64,000 nt of DNA from Actinobacteria bacterium IMCC26103 (lineage in GTDB: Bacteria > Actinomycetota > Actinomycetes > Nanopelagicales > Nanopelagicaceae), in the NCBI GenBank assembly GCA_002284875.1, contig CP015604.1, positions 186,001 to 250,000 on the forward strand, given 5' to 3'. A model generated the notes under the pieces. It ran no database searches and was not told the origin of the DNA. It saw only the letters and a program-made list of their open reading frames with translations. Made by a program: the position numbers and the translations under genes. Below are positions 35,742 to 43,661 of the stretch, one piece after another. The stretch's first letter is position 1. Every line of letters starts with the position of its first letter.

Positions 35742-36619
35742 TACTTAAAGTCATCTACTCGTCGTAGCTTTCTCATGTTTTCAACTTCAATATCTAAAAT
35801 TCGTTTTTCGGGACTACCATCAAGATCGCTGCATTCGTTTATATATGAAATCAATTTTCTTGATCCAGATAACTCTAAACTCGCCGACTGATCCGATCCC
35901 CACATCGATCGATCTAGAGTGATGTGTCTTTCAACTACGCAGGCTCCATATTTAGCTACTGCAATTACGCTCGGTAAGACTCCAACTTCATGTCCGGAAT
36001 ATCCAGCGTTTAGATTGAAGGTCTTTCTTAGCGTCTCAATCACAGCCAGATTCAGGTCGGCATTTTTTGCTGGGTACGTAGAAACGCAATGTAAAAGGAT
36101 AATCTTGTCGTGGCCGATAGTCTCAATAGCACGCCTAATTTGATCAAGTGTGCTCATTCCGGTAGAAAGAAACACGGGCTTTCCGGTAGATCCTATGGCT
36201 TTCAGCAAACTCGCGTCAGTCAGACAAGCACTCGCTACTTTATGTGCGATTACGTTTAAACGTTCTAAAAAATCAACACTTGGGACATCCCATGGTGACG
36301 CAAACCAGTCGATGTCATTTGACTTGCAATAATCGGAAATAATCTTGTATTGAGATTCGTCAAACTCAAGACCGTATTTAAGATCACCGTTAGTTTTTCC
36401 GAAAACACTCTCTCGAGGCTTACTCAAATCCTCTGCTGTATAAACTATATCCACCGTACGTTTCTGAAATTTTACAGCGTTATATCCAGCGTCTAACGCC
36501 TGGTCGATTAATCGGAGAGCATTTTCTAGTGAACCGTTGTGGTTTATTCCAATTTCCGCAATTGTATAAACTTTTTCATTCTGACCACAGGTAGAACTTC
36601 CAACTTGGATATTTAACAT
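35741..36619 (-). CDS. neuB: NeuB-family nonulosonate synthase lacking the C-terminal SAF domain
   Basis: 292 residues. It has the full (beta/alpha)8 barrel: YTIAEIGINHNGSLENALRLI near 18-38, AVKFQKRTVDIVYT, FASPWDVPSVDFLERL, KVASACLTDASLLKAI, VFLSTGMSTLDQI, LLHCVSTYPAKNADLNL, GYSGHEVGVLPSVIAV and VVERHITLDRSMWGSDQSASLE. These include the metal-binding His and the PEP/substrate Lys and Glu residues. It stops at NMRKLRRVDDFK, just where the usual antifreeze-like SAF domain (about 55 residues) should begin. In known NeuB dimers SAF closes the partner active site, so this enzyme must manage without it or borrow one. The reaction is PEP plus hexosamine, or hexose 6-phosphate, to a 3-deoxy-nonulosonate. 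Confidence 0.9.
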   Translation of the reverse strand: MLNIQVGSSTCGQNEKVYTIAEIGINHNGSLENALRLIDQALDAGYNAVKFQKRTVDIVYTAEDLSKPRESVFGKTNGDLKYGLEFDESQYKIISDYCKSNDIDWFASPWDVPSVDFLERLNVIAHKVASACLTDASLLKAIGSTGKPVFLSTGMSTLDQIRRAIETIGHDKIILLHCVSTYPAKNADLNLAVIETLRKTFNLNAGYSGHEVGVLPSVIAVAKYGACVVERHITLDRSMWGSDQSASLELSGSRKLISYINECSDLDGSPEKRILDIEVENMRKLRRVDDFK

Positions 36620-36628
36620 TTAAGAATT

Positions 36629-37201
36629 TTACCTTTCTTCGACAAGATTTTCAATCTCCTGGCAAAAGAAGTGCATTAAATTCACATGGATCTCTTGAAT
36701 TCTTGATGTATTTCTGACATTCGGAGAAATTAGAATATCTGGGGGAAATTTAAAGTTAGCAACGGCGCTTTCTGATGTGAACGCAACACTTGGAATATTC
36801 TCGATTTTAGCCACTTCAATTAACCGATTAATGTTTTCTGATCTTCCGCTTGTCGTAAAGACTAGTAGCATCCCACATAGTTTCGAATAAGCGGAAAATT
36901 CACGGGCAAATTGGTCAGAAAATTCATAGTCATTCGCCCACGCTGTTGATACGGCAGAATTTACTCCAAGAGTTAGAACAGGGAATGCTCGATGCTGGCG
37001 CGTAAAGAAATTTACTAATTCACCGCTTAAATGTTGGGCATCAGACATTGAACCGCCGTTGCCTGCTACTATGATCAATTTGTTATTTTGGATTACTTCA
37101 ACGGCTAATTCAATGGCCCTATGCATCTCAGTAGCAATATTTACGGCCTTGGCTGCAGCCAGATTTTCAATGGTTTGGTCAAGATACTCAGACAACTCCA
37201 T
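36629..37201 (-). CDS. SIS-domain sugar-phosphate isomerase (GmhA/DiaA-like)
   Basis: 190 residues. The signature IVAGNGGSMSDAQHLSGELVNFF at about 43-65 is that of GmhA-type phosphoheptose isomerases and DiaA. LTLGVNSAVSTAWANDYEFSDQFAREFSAYSKL, VFTTSGRSENINRLIEVAK and the C-terminal RIQEIHVNLMHFFCQEIE (metal-binding His/Gln helix) complete the fold. It opens the eight-gene operon, 9 bases before neuB. Two roles are possible: supply of a heptose or hexose phosphate to NeuB, or an unrelated heptose branch; no other ADP- or GDP-heptose gene is visible. Confidence 0.88.
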   Translation of the reverse strand: MELSEYLDQTIENLAAAKAVNIATEMHRAIELAVEVIQNNKLIIVAGNGGSMSDAQHLSGELVNFFTRQHRAFPVLTLGVNSAVSTAWANDYEFSDQFAREFSAYSKLCGMLLVFTTSGRSENINRLIEVAKIENIPSVAFTSESAVANFKFPPDILISPNVRNTSRIQEIHVNLMHFFCQEIENLVEER

Positions 37202-37207
37202 GTTTTT

Positions 37208-37213
37208 ACTTTA
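37208..37213 (-). promoter_or_regulatory. -10 hexamer of the nonulosonate operon
   Basis: TAAAGT on the minus strand, 6 bases before ATG at 37201. Confidence 0.5.
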
Positions 37214-37245
37214 ACAGTCTACTCAACAAACCAAGGGTTATAAAG

Positions 37246-37251
37246 TAGTGT
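37246..37251 (+). promoter_or_regulatory. -10 hexamer of the PhyH gene
   Basis: TAGTGT, 6 bases before ATG at 37258. TATAAAGT just upstream is an alternative, which would leave a leader of about 10 bases. Confidence 0.4.
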
Positions 37252-37257
37252 TTTCAC

Positions 37258-38079
37258 ATGATAAAACATGATTATTTACATCAATTTGAGGAAAATGGCC
37301 TTTTTAGGGTTGACGGTTTGCTTACAAACACAGAAGTTGAAACTTTAAGAATTTTGGTTGACGAGCTCATGACAGGGAAAAAATCGCTTGCCGGTATGTT
37401 TTTCCAACGTGATCCAAATTCATCTGATTATCAAGATGTAACTTTTGATCAAACTGTATTTAGTGGACCTTCACTGAATTACAGAAAGATAAAGGATTTA
37501 GAGTACATCCCCGAGTTTTTGGCTGCTGTACAGAATAAACAAATTAAATCAATTTCTAATTTACTTATTGGCGAAGAAGTTTCCGCGATGCGTACGATGG
37601 TCGTAAATAAGCCTTCTCGGTCCAAAACACCTTTGCCATGGCACCAGGACATCTCTGCGAGTTGGCCGATGTCGATGCCACCTATCCTAACCGTATGGAT
37701 TGCCTTGGATGAGGTTGATGAAGAGAATGGCTGTGTCGAGTGGTTGTCTGGTAGCCATAAACTTGGTGAAATTGACGGTGGACACTTAACGTCTGAATCA
37801 AGCATGACGGATCTATTATCCAAACACGAGGTAATAAAAGGAGTATTAAAACCAGGTGATGCAATTGTGTTTGATAACGGAGTTATTCATAGGTCCAATC
37901 CAAATTTATCTGGCAGGCGCAGGAGAGGTTTGACCATTTGTCTAATGCATGCTGAGACTTTCAATACCAAAACTAATACCTTTTATCCAAAAATTTTCGG
38001 ATTAGATGCGTTGACTCCCCAGGAAGTAAGCACCTTAGCTCATGTACCACTTAATCGACCGATTGATTATGGAGAGTAA
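37258..38079 (+). CDS. phytanoyl-CoA dioxygenase (PhyH)-family Fe(II)/2-oxoglutarate oxygenase
   Basis: 273 residues. Iron ligands are visible as His129-x-Asp131 in PWHQDISASWP and His211 in NGVIHRSNPN. An arginine cluster just after (GRRRRGLTICLMH) provides the 2-oxoglutarate carboxylate contact. LTVWIALDEVDEENGCVEWLSGSHK is the conserved PhyH core. It is transcribed divergently from the nonulosonate operon with a 56-base shared promoter region, so hydroxylation of a sugar or acyl group of that pathway is plausible; the family is very diverse and this is inference. It marks the right end of the AT-rich island. Confidence 0.87.
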   Translation: MIKHDYLHQFEENGLFRVDGLLTNTEVETLRILVDELMTGKKSLAGMFFQRDPNSSDYQDVTFDQTVFSGPSLNYRKIKDLEYIPEFLAAVQNKQIKSISNLLIGEEVSAMRTMVVNKPSRSKTPLPWHQDISASWPMSMPPILTVWIALDEVDEENGCVEWLSGSHKLGEIDGGHLTSESSMTDLLSKHEVIKGVLKPGDAIVFDNGVIHRSNPNLSGRRRRGLTICLMHAETFNTKTNTFYPKIFGLDALTPQEVSTLAHVPLNRPIDYGE

Positions 38080-38097
38080 TTCTTTAGGTGGTTTTGC

Positions 38098-38742
38098 TTA
38101 ATCCAGGACCACTGAACCGTTTGGAGTGCTCAAGTGAACGGAAACTATTCCGGTTTCGCCATCTTGGGTTGATGGGTCTACCCAATCAATTTCAACTTTA
38201 TCGAGTCCATTGAGGATTTCAGTCTTGAACCAAGAATCAGAAAGCTGATCTTTGTCTGCAATAACAATTTTTTCGATCTTTGAAACAGTTAAACCATCCT
38301 TTGAAGGATGATCTTCGGTTAGCCACTGGATGAAGAATGGAAGTTCGCGCGATTCTTCAATTTCCTTAACACCAATTTGCTTCCACTTAAGATCGGTTCC
38401 ATCTGGACGTGTGCGGTGACCATCCACTGCTTTGCGACCAAACTTTTCTTCGATTGGTGAAATATCTTCAGTGCTAAATACCCAAGTAAGCCATCCGCCG
38501 CCTTCCTGTGCTTTCTTTGAAACGGCTTTGCCCCAAGGAGTTTGTTCTGTCGCTGGGTGATCTAGCGGACAAACAACTTCTATGTATTTTCCATCGAGAA
38601 GTGGCGCTGTGAAGTTACGTGTACCAAAACGTGGGTGGATACCGCCATCAACAAATGTTGTTCCAAGGCGTGAACCTAGGCGTTGCACGGTGTCGGCTAA
38701 TTGATCATGGGAAGTTACATATGAGACATGGTCTAAGCGCAT
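38098..38742 (-). CDS. VOC/glyoxalase-like domain protein
   Basis: About 214 residues from ATG at 38742, where CAAAAT sits 6 bases upstream. An in-frame ATG at 38760 would add six residues. MRLDHVSYVTSHDQLADTVQRLGSRLGTTFVDGG opens a Glyoxalase_3-type module, with NFTAPLLDGKYIEVVCPLDHPA providing a Glu metal-ligand position and a second half with FFIQWLTEDHPS. Enzymatic role unknown; related actinobacterial proteins are uncharacterised. It follows the secreted hydrolase gene by 53 bases on the same strand and is convergent with the PhyH gene. Its base composition is like the core, not the island. Confidence 0.75.
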   Translation of the reverse strand: MRLDHVSYVTSHDQLADTVQRLGSRLGTTFVDGGIHPRFGTRNFTAPLLDGKYIEVVCPLDHPATEQTPWGKAVSKKAQEGGGWLTWVFSTEDISPIEEKFGRKAVDGHRTRPDGTDLKWKQIGVKEIEESRELPFFIQWLTEDHPSKDGLTVSKIEKIVIADKDQLSDSWFKTEILNGLDKVEIDWVDPSTQDGETGIVSVHLSTPNGSVVLD

Positions 38743-38748
38743 GGAGTT

Positions 38749-38754
38749 ATTTTG
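38749..38754 (-). promoter_or_regulatory. possible -10 hexamer of the VOC gene
   Basis: CAAAAT on the minus strand, 6 bases before ATG at 38742. Confidence 0.35.
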
Positions 38755-38795
38755 CACCATAAAAAGGGGTGCTCTTTACCAAATATTGAGCGGTA

Positions 38796-40334
38796 TTAAA
38801 GCTGGCAGGAAAGGTTTTTCTTCGGACTCTTGCCCTGCAATAAGTAGATATCGACTGCGTTGTCGACACAGGCGCTGCCGCGACCTTGGCCGGTGTGGCC
38901 ATCGGCATCTAGTGAGATGAGTTTGGATGAGGTGAAGATTTTATTGAGACCCACGGCCCAGTCATATGGCGTTGCTGGGTCGCGGGTGGTGCCGATGACG
39001 ATGATTGGTGCAGTTTTGATTGAAGTTATCTTGTTTGTGGTGCGGGTGAGTTTGTCTTTAGTTGGTGGGGTTAAATATTTGCAGGCGATATTTGTGTAGG
39101 CAAGGTATGGGCCAAAGATTGGGGCGACGTCGCTAAATCTTTGGGCATCTGATTTTGTCTTTTCGATGCTACGGGTGTCGGGCCAATCAAGGCAATCGAT
39201 GATGGCACCGGAATCTAGTTCGTTAGATGAATATGTGCCATCTGATGAACGACCGGTGTATTGATCGGCAAGATCTAAGAAGGTATCGCCATGGCCTTGT
39301 TGGCCTTCAAGGAATGCTGTGCGCAATTTGGGCCAGCCATCGACATCGTCATATAGGGCAGATGCAGTGCCGAGAACGATTAGGGATTCTGTTGCAACGC
39401 GGTCATCGTTTTCTACCTTTGTTTTTCTAGGTAGAGGACTGGCTGCTGCGTTTTGAAAGAGTGTGATGATCTTTGATGTGGCCTCTTGTTTATTTTTTGG
39501 TAACGGACAGTCTTCTTGTTTTGCACAATCTGTTAAGAATGCATCTAGCGCATCATCAAAGCCTTTAGCTTGTGAAAGGTTTTGTTCCAGGATTGAAATA
39601 TTTGGATCTAACGCACCATCTAGAACCATGCGGCCGACTTTGTCGGGAAAGAATTGTGCGTAAAGGGTGCCAAGGTATGTGCCGTATGACTTGCCAAAGT
39701 AATTGATTTTCTTATCACCAAGGGCTGCGCGCAGGATGTCCATGTCGCGGGCGGCCTCCGCTGTTGAGTAATGGTTTAAATATGGGTTTGCACTTTGGCA
39801 TTTATCGATGAAATCTTTGGAATCAGCTAGTGCTTTTTCAAGTTCTGCTTCGGTATCGGGTTTGGCATCGGATGCGTAGCTGGCATCGGATTCTTTATTG
39901 TCGAGACATTTAATGGGGGCGCTGCGGTCGACGCCGCGTGGGTCAAAGCCCACGATGTCGTATCTGTCGAGAACATCTGGATCAAAGACGTATTCGGCGT
40001 TATAGGCGTAGTCAACGCCAGAGCCACCGGGACCACCGGGGTTAACGATTAGAGAGCCGATGCGCTTGCCTTGATCTTGAGCTTTATAGCGCAGGACTGC
40101 GATTTTAAATGTTCCAACTTTTAAATCTGCGTAATCTACTGGGACAAGCAAATCGGTGCATTCAAATGTTTCATAACAGGTGGCCCAATCAAGTTTCTGA
40201 TTTTCATAGGCAGCTAAATCAGAGAGTGGTTTTTCAATGGCGACTTTTGAGGCACAGCCAGATGTCACCAGTGCAAATGAGATTGCGATGGCGGTTAATA
40301 GTTTGTTGTTTTTTAGCACTAGGCCAGCCGGCAC
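38796..40334 (-). CDS. secreted alpha/beta-hydrolase lipoprotein (tripeptidyl aminopeptidase-like)
   Basis: 512 residues. The N-terminus has basic residues, a hydrophobic stretch and the lipobox LVTSGC with Cys near 27, so it is probably a lipoprotein facing outwards. The hydrolase part shows LIVNPGGPGGSGVDYA (oxyanion loop of the TAP/proline iminopeptidase group), DIVGFDPRGVDRS, the nucleophile Ser in FGKSYGTYLG near residue 215, the Asp in IGTTRDPATP and the His in DADGHTGQG. The C-terminal TAP-type domain ends with a disulfide-capable Cys pair. It releases N-terminal peptides in characterised Streptomyces relatives, so peptide scavenging is likely. It overlaps holB by 16 bases. Confidence 0.85.
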   Translation of the reverse strand: MPAGLVLKNNKLLTAIAISFALVTSGCASKVAIEKPLSDLAAYENQKLDWATCYETFECTDLLVPVDYADLKVGTFKIAVLRYKAQDQGKRIGSLIVNPGGPGGSGVDYAYNAEYVFDPDVLDRYDIVGFDPRGVDRSAPIKCLDNKESDASYASDAKPDTEAELEKALADSKDFIDKCQSANPYLNHYSTAEAARDMDILRAALGDKKINYFGKSYGTYLGTLYAQFFPDKVGRMVLDGALDPNISILEQNLSQAKGFDDALDAFLTDCAKQEDCPLPKNKQEATSKIITLFQNAAASPLPRKTKVENDDRVATESLIVLGTASALYDDVDGWPKLRTAFLEGQQGHGDTFLDLADQYTGRSSDGTYSSNELDSGAIIDCLDWPDTRSIEKTKSDAQRFSDVAPIFGPYLAYTNIACKYLTPPTKDKLTRTTNKITSIKTAPIIVIGTTRDPATPYDWAVGLNKIFTSSKLISLDADGHTGQGRGSACVDNAVDIYLLQGKSPKKNLSCQL

Positions 40335-41473
40335 ATCAGAGCTTCGATGGTCAGTAATGGTGCTGCGTTGTGGCTCAAATTGACCCTGGCTTCCATGATG
40401 GCGTTGATCTTCTTTACCGTCGCATGTGGTGGGGTTTTATGCGCATAAGCACTTATTTCATCGAGAATATCGATATTGATAATTGAATCTGTGGCGCCTG
40501 ATTGCACCAGCATCACATCGCGATAGAAAGTTGCGATATCAAGCAGTGCTCCATCCAATCCATCGCGCACGGCGCGGGTGGCCCGTGATTTCTGATCTTT
40601 CTCTAACTCTTTAATTGCCTTGGCACCACCTGTTGCCATGCCGCGACCGGTTGCGCCTTTGCCATAGGCCTCAGCGAGCGCCGCAGTTTCTGCTTCATCT
40701 CGCGCATCGGTTGCGGTATTTGCCTCTTGCGTTGCTAGATCGACCATGGTTTGTGCTGCCGTAAAGGCTGCGGCGATGGAATTTAATTGCAGTGGAAGCT
40801 TCATAACTTGGGCGCGGTTGCTGCGCACGTGTTCGTTGGTGGCGATGTAACGGGCGCGACCGATGTGCCCTTGAGAAACGCGGGCGGCGAAATCGGCCAT
40901 GGCAGGTGTTATGCCATCGCGCTTTTCGAGAACTTCGGTGACATCGTGTGTTGATGGGGTGCGCAGTTGCAGGTGGCGACAGCGCGAGCGAATGGTGGGC
41001 AAGATGTCGTGCAAAGTTGGGGCGCAGAGTAACCAGACGGTGCGAGCGCCAGGTTCTTCGATAGCTTTAAGAAGTGCGTTGGCGGCAGATTCAGTCATGC
41101 GGTCGGCATCTTCCATCACGACTACGCGCCAGCCACCCATGGATGGGGCCCAAGATGTGCGGGTTAAAAGCTCGCGGATTTCATCGATCTTGATGGAAAG
41201 GCCCTCGGTGCGAATGATTTCAACATCGGGATGTCCCGAGGTTTGGGCGCTGCGACAGGCCTGACAGGTGCCACAGCCGCCCGTAGGGCATACAAGGGCG
41301 GCGGCAAAGGCAACTGCGGCAGATGATCGACCAGAGCCAGGTGGACCAGTGAAGATCCACGCGTGCGTCATCTCTTGAGATTCTTCCCCGCTTTGGGCAG
41401 CCTTTACTGCGCCCTGCAGAATTTCGGTGATGTGGCGCTGGCCAACTAATTCATCAAAGACTGTTGCGGTCAT
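40319..41473 (-). CDS. holB: DNA polymerase III subunit delta'
   Basis: 384 residues, an AAA+ clamp-loader subunit. FTGPPGSGRSSAA is the P-loop region, GGCGTCQAC with an upstream Cys (CPTGG) forms the zinc module, VVVMEDADRMTESAANALLKAIEEPG is the Walker B/sensor block, and TIRSRCRHL contains the SRC arginine motif. The tail from residue ~260 includes an alanine-rich segment that is longer than in E. coli. It overlaps both the upstream MFS-tmk gene (4 bases) and the downstream hydrolase. The tmk-holB pairing is conserved in many bacteria. Confidence 0.9.
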   Translation of the reverse strand: MTATVFDELVGQRHITEILQGAVKAAQSGEESQEMTHAWIFTGPPGSGRSSAAVAFAAALVCPTGGCGTCQACRSAQTSGHPDVEIIRTEGLSIKIDEIRELLTRTSWAPSMGGWRVVVMEDADRMTESAANALLKAIEEPGARTVWLLCAPTLHDILPTIRSRCRHLQLRTPSTHDVTEVLEKRDGITPAMADFAARVSQGHIGRARYIATNEHVRSNRAQVMKLPLQLNSIAAAFTAAQTMVDLATQEANTATDARDEAETAALAEAYGKGATGRGMATGGAKAIKELEKDQKSRATRAVRDGLDGALLDIATFYRDVMLVQSGATDSIINIDILDEISAYAHKTPPHATVKKINAIMEARVNLSHNAAPLLTIEALMCRLA

Positions 41474-43554
41474 TTCTTCTTAGTACTTTTCTTAACCGGC
41501 TTCTTGATTGATTTCTTTAAAGACTTCTTTGGTTTCTTAACTTCATGCGAAATGGTAGGCAATAACGCGATGCGGTTGGTGATCTCGTGGTGGATTGCTT
41601 CAATGGATTGTGTGCCATCGACGACTAAATATCGTTCTGGATCAATGCGGGCGATCTGTAAGAACTCTTGGCGCACGCGTTCGTGGAAGGCAAGTGGTTC
41701 TGCTTCTAAGCGATCACGGTTTTTTAAACGGCCGATACCGATTTCAGCTGGCAAGTCGATAACGATAGTTAAGGTTGGAAAAAGTGATTCGGTTGCCCAA
41801 CGCGAAATACGCGCGACTTCGCCAGGAGATAAGATGCGACCTGCACCCTGATAGGCAATTGATGAATCAAAGTAACGGTCGGTAATTACAACATCGCCAT
41901 TTGCTAGCGCCGGACGAATAACTGAGTAAACATGGTGGGCGCGATCTGCGGCATAAAGCAAAGCTTCGGCGCGCGGACTGATTTCGCCGGTTTCATGTCC
42001 GAGCAAAATCTTGCGCAGGCCTTGTCCTAAATCCGTGCCGCCTGGTTCGCGCGATAGAACAACGCTTTCTCCGCGATCTTCTAACCATTTCTTAAGTAAC
42101 TTTGATTGTGTTGATTTGCCGGTGCCTTCGCCGCCTTCGAATGCGATGAAGGTTCCTTTACTTGGAGCACCGGTGATGCCACCGAGTTCGCCTTTTAGGG
42201 CATTTGCAATATCTGACCACAGTGAAACATTGGGGCGATCTTTCATCTGGTGATATGAAATCGAACCGATGATCGCTGCGATAAAGCCTGCGATCAGAAT
42301 CGTGGCTTGTGCGCCGTTGAAGTTAATGCTGCCATTTTCAAAGTTATATGTGTGAACGCCGAAGGCTGCGGCGGCTGCTGGTGCGATCGCAAGGACGGCG
42401 ACCAAGGTGATGCGGATCAGTGATTGCACGAAGGCAAAGGTGCGCCCGCGCACCTCATCTTGGACTTCCATCCCCAGCATCGTGAAGCCGGTAACCCAGG
42501 TAACGCCGCTGAAAATACCCAAGATGATTACGGTGAAAACGGCCATAACTAGGTTTGGAATAAGGGCGAGAAGAATTAAAAAGATACCGGCGGTAGTAAG
42601 TGATGCACCAAATAAACGACGGCGCGAAAATTGTGCAAATATCTTTGGGCCAAATGCAATACCGATGGCAAGACCGGTAAAGACTGCGCCGAATAGAACA
42701 CCATATGCGGCATCTCCGCCACCGAGATCGCCTACAAATGTGCGGGCCAGGCCAATAACGGCACCTGCTGCAAAGAAAGCACCGATCATTCCAACAACAA
42801 GTCCGCGCACTATTTTGGTCTGGCTAACTGCTTTCCAACCATCGTGCAGCGATTTTAGGACGCCTTCATCTTTAGCTTTCTTAGCAGCAGCTCCCTTGGG
42901 AATTTCTTTAAGTCCCCAGATAGTAAAAGCTGCAAAGGCAAAGCTTGCTGCATTTACATATAGTGCAATATCAATTGAGTCACCAATGGTAAATGGAAAG
43001 AGTGATTCAATGGCGTTGGCAAATAAGGTAAGGAATGAGAATAAAAGCGCAGCGATTGGTGCTGTGCCATAAGCCGCCAATAAGGAAACTTGATTGGCGC
43101 TTTCTAACTTCTCTTTGCCAACTAGATTTGGAACGGTGGCCTCTTTTGCGGGCGACCAAAAGAGAGTTAAACATTCGACCAAGATCATCGCGGTGTATAG
43201 CCAGAAATATGTGTGCACAATCGGGATAGATATATAAAGTGCGGTGCGCAAGATATCGGCGCTGACCATTAACTTGCGGCGATCTAAGCGATCGGCAATA
43301 ACGCCGGCGATAGGTCCTAAGAAAACCGCTGGCAATAAACGCGCGATAAAGACACCGGCGATCGCAAAGTTTGCAGTTGCATAAGATCCGCCGGAAAGTT
43401 GTTGCGCAAGCGCCGTCGTTGCAAGCAACCCCAGCCAATCGCCCAAAGATGAGAAGACCATCGAGTTCCAGAGCTTACGAAAAGCGGGGATCGCCAGAAC
43501 GCTGCGGGTTTCATCCTGCGCCGGGGCGGCAGGGGTCGGCAGGCTTGCGGGCAT
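41470..43554 (-). CDS. tmk: bifunctional MFS-like membrane protein / thymidylate kinase
   Basis: 694 residues. Residues about 20-440 form a major-facilitator-type domain with roughly 12 hydrophobic segments (for example FRKLWNSMVFSSLGDWLG and GVIADRLDRRKLM, the MFS loop motif). Then comes a complete dTMP kinase: FIAFEGGEGTGKSTQSKLLKKW with the P-loop near 470-480, SREPGGTDLGQGLR, VVITDRYFDSSIAYQGAGR and FHERVRQEFL. The last ~20 residues are a lysine-rich tail. The fusion is known from several actinobacteria, where the membrane domain has no proven function. It tethers dTDP synthesis to the membrane. The promoter TAGACT lies 6 bases before the ATG. Confidence 0.93.
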   Translation of the reverse strand: MPASLPTPAAPAQDETRSVLAIPAFRKLWNSMVFSSLGDWLGLLATTALAQQLSGGSYATANFAIAGVFIARLLPAVFLGPIAGVIADRLDRRKLMVSADILRTALYISIPIVHTYFWLYTAMILVECLTLFWSPAKEATVPNLVGKEKLESANQVSLLAAYGTAPIAALLFSFLTLFANAIESLFPFTIGDSIDIALYVNAASFAFAAFTIWGLKEIPKGAAAKKAKDEGVLKSLHDGWKAVSQTKIVRGLVVGMIGAFFAAGAVIGLARTFVGDLGGGDAAYGVLFGAVFTGLAIGIAFGPKIFAQFSRRRLFGASLTTAGIFLILLALIPNLVMAVFTVIILGIFSGVTWVTGFTMLGMEVQDEVRGRTFAFVQSLIRITLVAVLAIAPAAAAAFGVHTYNFENGSINFNGAQATILIAGFIAAIIGSISYHQMKDRPNVSLWSDIANALKGELGGITGAPSKGTFIAFEGGEGTGKSTQSKLLKKWLEDRGESVVLSREPGGTDLGQGLRKILLGHETGEISPRAEALLYAADRAHHVYSVIRPALANGDVVITDRYFDSSIAYQGAGRILSPGEVARISRWATESLFPTLTIVIDLPAEIGIGRLKNRDRLEAEPLAFHERVRQEFLQIARIDPERYLVVDGTQSIEAIHHEITNRIALLPTISHEVKKPKKSLKKSIKKPVKKSTKKK

Positions 43555-43560
43555 GGGTTG

Positions 43561-43566
43561 AGTCTA
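43561..43566 (-). promoter_or_regulatory. -10 hexamer of MFS-tmk
   Basis: TAGACT on the minus strand, 6 bases before ATG at 43554. A weak TTAGGT lies 17 bases further upstream as a possible -35. Confidence 0.5.
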
Positions 43567-43592
43567 TCGGGAGCGCCAGACGGACCTAAAGG

Positions 43593-43621
43593 CCCTCTTT
43601 TCATAGAGAATTCCAAGAGGG
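43593..43621. repeat. inverted repeat in the divergent MFS-tmk / 43662 promoter region
   Basis: CCCTCTT (43593-43599) and AAGAGGG (43615-43621) are perfect complements separated by 15 bases. It lies between the two divergent promoters, so it may be an operator. There is no T-run, so a terminator is unlikely. Confidence 0.4.
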
Positions 43622-43650
43622 AAACCCAAGGCGAGCCATCAATGAGTGCC

Positions 43651-43656
43651 TACTCT
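43651..43656 (+). promoter_or_regulatory. -10 hexamer of the small secreted protein gene
   Basis: TACTCT, 5 bases before ATG at 43662. Confidence 0.4.
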
Positions 43657-43661
43657 TAACT

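Noticed and set aside
1-38080. CRISPR array, insertion sequence, phage or integrase in the island
   Set aside because: I looked for direct repeats, transposase motifs and terminal repeats and saw none. Mosaic structure is explained without them.
42407-43072. A 221-codon open frame opposite the MFS domain of the tmk fusion
   Set aside because: Low-complexity Pro/Ala/Thr-rich translation typical of the complement of membrane-protein codons; the minus-strand gene explains the region fully.
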